A stretch of 7,694 bases of DNA from Candidatus Gastranaerophilales bacterium (GTDB lineage Bacteria; Cyanobacteriota; Vampirovibrionia; Gastranaerophilales; JAQUYY01): assembly GCA_028691575.1 (NCBI GenBank), contig JAQUYY010000085.1, positions 1-7,694 of the forward strand. Reading direction: 5' to 3'. This document shows, one piece after another, positions 5,986 to 7,694 of the stretch. Within the stretch, counting starts at the first letter, position 1. The number at the start of each line of letters is the position of its first letter. The translations under genes and the position numbers were made by a program. The notes beneath the pieces were generated by a model. The model saw only the letters and a program-made list of their open reading frames with translations. It made no database searches and had not been told where the DNA came from.

Positions 5986-6930
5986 TTATTTTTTCACCCT
6001 AGACCTTGGATGGGCATTTATATATGCCTGTTTTAGTCTTTCTGTTGAAACATGGGTGTAAATCTGTGTGTTACTGATACTGGCATGTCCCAATAATTCC
6101 TGAACAACCCTTAAATCAGCACCTTTTTCAAGCAATTTGGTTGCAAAAGTATGGCGAAAAACGTGCGGGGATATTTTTTTAGGAATTTTTAGACTTTTAA
6201 CCGTATCTTTTAAAATCCTGGCTACACTTCTTTGTTGAAGCCTAAAACCTGTATGATTTATCAAAAGAGCCGATAAATCTGTACTTAGCGAATCTTGCAA
6301 TAAAGTGGTTCTTGCATTCCGCACATAATTTTCAAGGAAATTTTTCGCTCTATTGTTTATTAAAACTATTCTTTCCTTGCCTCCTTTTCCAAAAACGGTT
6401 ATTTCGTTATTTTCAAGGTTTAAATCATCCAAATTCAAACTGCATAATTCAGATAGCCTCATACCGGTTGCATAAAGCATTTCAAGCATTGCTTTATTTC
6501 TTTTGCCAAATGGTGAAGTTATATTAACGCTATCTAATATATTTTCAACCTCTGTCTCTGTTAAAAAAGAAGGCAATTTTTTTGCTTTTCTCGGACTTTT
6601 TATGCTGTCAACAGGATTAGAAGATACAATTCTTTCCCGATACAAATACCTGTAAAAAGTCCTAATTGCAGCGATTTTTCTTGATATAGTCACTCTTGAG
6701 TAATTTAAATTTTGAATATCTGCTAAATACAATCTAATGTCTTTATAGGTTAAATCCTCTACCAATCTTTCTTTTACCCAAATCAAAAATCCTGTAACAT
6801 CTCCATAATATGCTTTTACGGTATGAATCGACAAATTTCTTTCTATCTCTAAATACAGCTTAAAATCTTCCAATAATATTGCGGAATTAGGGTTTATTAA
6901 ATCATTTTTACTGTTTGTAATTTTTTTCAT
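5986..6930 (-). CDS. xerC: XerC/XerD-type site-specific tyrosine recombinase
   Basis: The 314-residue protein has a SAM-like DNA-binding N-terminal half (about 18-105, with LSIHTVKAYYGDV) and a C-terminal tyrosine-recombinase domain. The full catalytic set is present: R158 (ATGMRLSE), K182 (GKGGKER), H256 and R259 (HVFRH), H282 (LGHASI) and the nucleophile Y291 (TQIYTHV). Size and spacing are those of chromosomal XerC/XerD, which resolve chromosome dimers at dif near the division septum with FtsK. Phage and island integrases are usually longer or carry extra N-terminal domains. XerC versus XerD cannot be settled from one sequence, and single-recombinase (XerH/XerS-like) systems also exist. 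The ribosome site is poor (AAGAA-like). No dif-like site was recognised nearby. Expression probably comes from the promoter in the spacer shared with the divergent TPR gene. Confidence 0.85.
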   Translation of the reverse strand: MKKITNSKNDLINPNSAILLEDFKLYLEIERNLSIHTVKAYYGDVTGFLIWVKERLVEDLTYKDIRLYLADIQNLNYSRVTISRKIAAIRTFYRYLYRERIVSSNPVDSIKSPRKAKKLPSFLTETEVENILDSVNITSPFGKRNKAMLEMLYATGMRLSELCSLNLDDLNLENNEITVFGKGGKERIVLINNRAKNFLENYVRNARTTLLQDSLSTDLSALLINHTGFRLQQRSVARILKDTVKSLKIPKKISPHVFRHTFATKLLEKGADLRVVQELLGHASISNTQIYTHVSTERLKQAYINAHPRSRVKK

Positions 6931-6947
6931 TAAATTTCTTGATTTAT

Positions 6948-6976
6948 TTTACATTTACACAAAAAGATTATACAAT
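6948..6976 (+). promoter_or_regulatory. Predicted promoter for the TPR-protein gene
   Basis: TTTACA (6948-6953) and TACAAT (6971-6976) are separated by 17 bp and point to the gene starting at 7028, with a leader of about 45 nt. Its -10 element overlaps the -10 of the opposite recombinase promoter by two bases. Confidence 0.5.
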
Positions 6977-6996
6977 TATTTTAAACAGTAAGTAAA
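6967..6996 (-). promoter_or_regulatory. xerC: Predicted promoter for the recombinase gene
   Basis: On the minus strand TTTACT (6996-6991) and a perfect TATAAT (6972-6967) are separated by 18 bp, giving a leader of about 30 nt before the recombinase start at 6930. Because it overlaps the divergent promoter, RNA polymerase should not be able to occupy both at once. Confidence 0.5.
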
Positions 6997-7027
6997 TATT
7001 TAATATTTTTTAACTCGGGAGAAGGTT

Positions 7028-7694
7028 ATGAATAAATATAAATTTTTAGTTTCATTTGTCATCTGTATTTCACTTTGCAACACTTCGTTTTCCGCCGGTA
7101 ATAATGTTTATACTTCAAAAGTTTCAAAAACTTATGTTCAAATAGATAAACTTATTGAAAAAGGCAAATATGATGAGGCACTATTAAAAGTTAACGAAAT
7201 GTTGGCTGAAAATCCCGATAATCTGCAAGCCAGAACTACATTAGGTAATATTTATTCTGCGCAGTATAAATTAGACGGAGCTTACAGAGAATATATAAAA
7301 GTTTTAAAACAAGATTCTGATAATGCTGATGCCCACAACGGATTAGGGTTGGTTTATTATCGAAAAACGACTTCTTCTAATATGGATGTAATTAAAAACA
7401 AATCAAAATTCTATGAACTCTCTTTAATGGAGTTTGAAAATGCCATAAAAAGCAACCCTAAACACTATCAGGCATATAATAATGCAGGAAAAATATACAA
7501 AGAAATAGGCAACATAGATAAAGCTCAAAAATATTTTGACAAGGCTGTTGAAATAGAACCTCAATTTTCCAATGCTGTTGAAAACTCCGGAACTGCATTA
7601 TTTGCCAAAAATCAAACTGACGCTGCAATTGAAAAATATAAACAGTCAATTAAATTAAATCCTAAAAATTCTTCTGCATATTATCATTTGGGAG
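7028..7694 (+). CDS. Secreted TPR-repeat protein, 3' end outside the window
   Basis: An open frame begins at ATG 7028 and stays open to the window edge, giving 222 residues so far. It starts with a Sec signal peptide (MNKYK, a hydrophobic stretch about 6-18, then a likely cut after SFSA at 23), so the product is exported or anchored outside the cytoplasm. From about residue 34 onward it is tandem tetratricopeptide repeats: about 34-65, 67-99, 101-143, 147-180, 181-213, and one beginning at 215, with typical features such as AHNGLGLVYY, AYNNAGKIYKEIGNIDKAQKYFDKAVEIEP and AAIEKYKQSIKLNP. The third repeat carries an insertion of roughly ten residues (about 114-125). TPR arrays bind partner proteins; in an envelope context this could be an assembly or pilus accessory factor, but no partner is identifiable. 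GGGAG lies 6 nt before the ATG. The cysteine in ISLCN is not a convincing lipobox. Confidence 0.8.
   Translation, partial: MNKYKFLVSFVICISLCNTSFSAGNNVYTSKVSKTYVQIDKLIEKGKYDEALLKVNEMLAENPDNLQARTTLGNIYSAQYKLDGAYREYIKVLKQDSDNADAHNGLGLVYYRKTTSSNMDVIKNKSKFYELSLMEFENAIKSNPKHYQAYNNAGKIYKEIGNIDKAQKYFDKAVEIEPQFSNAVENSGTALFAKNQTDAAIEKYKQSIKLNPKNSSAYYHLG

Noticed and set aside
5818..6036. 72-residue plus-strand open frame across the pilin leader and the recombinase 3' end
   Set aside because: GTG start without a ribosome site, no family resemblance, and its RLLLAMT segment is the kind of peptide produced by translating the dispersed repeat.
6312..6527. Plus-strand open frame inside the recombinase
   Set aside because: Antisense shadow of the tyrosine-recombinase domain.
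5930..7027. A dif site or integrase attachment site near the recombinase
   Set aside because: No 28-bp dif-like pair of arms and no flanking direct repeats were recognised; the recombinase looks chromosomal, not island-borne.
7458..7649. Minus-strand open frame inside the TPR gene
   Set aside because: Antisense to clear TPR repeats; low-complexity shadow.

Overview
The window looks like a piece of an AT-rich, standard-code bacterial chromosome with a Gram-negative-type envelope. Most genes are visibly A/T-biased; the pilin-like gene and its leader are richer in G+C. The pilin-like protein (prepilin cleavage motif GFTLAE, later DINGFKKPNIIGKDIF) and the mix of envelope genes recall gut Gastranaerophilales (Melainabacteria/Vampirovibrionia), the non-photosynthetic relatives of cyanobacteria. 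That placement is recalled from family resemblance, was not searched, and is moderate at best.

Left part (1-3568). A tight three-gene minus-strand operon reads a GT-C membrane glycosyltransferase, then a DUF374 lysophospholipid-acyltransferase-like protein, then an HddA-like GHMP sugar kinase. The stop and start codons overlap by one base (TAATG) and then abut exactly (TAAATG). A perfect 16-bp palindrome lies just past the operon and may be its terminator. A 90-bp divergent spacer with a good sigma70-type promoter separates the operon from a plus-strand GT2 glycosyltransferase of the polyprenyl-phosphate sugar synthase type (3569-4558). The obvious model is that GT2 loads a sugar on a lipid carrier and the GT-C enzyme transfers it to an envelope glycan or lipid, with the acyltransferase and heptose kinase acting in the same envelope pathway.

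Middle (4550-5985). A DgkA-family lipid kinase (minus) converges on the GT2 gene; their 3' ends overlap by 9 bp inside a palindrome. Upstream of it on the same strand is a 241-residue pilin-like protein. The pilin gene has its own strong promoter (TTGCAT-17-TATAAT, minus) about 210 nt before its start codon. That predicts a long 5' leader, relatively G+C-rich, with several mutually exclusive pairings. This is the best candidate in the window for something undescribed: a structured, possibly ligand- or temperature-responsive leader controlling a pilin-like gene.

Right part (5986-7694). A complete XerC/XerD-type tyrosine recombinase (minus) diverges from a secreted TPR-repeat protein (plus) that runs off the window. 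Their predicted promoters overlap at the -10 elements. No insertion sequence, CRISPR array, tRNA or rRNA was seen. No gene-free stretch exceeds 300 bases; the longest is the 268-bp pilin leader region.
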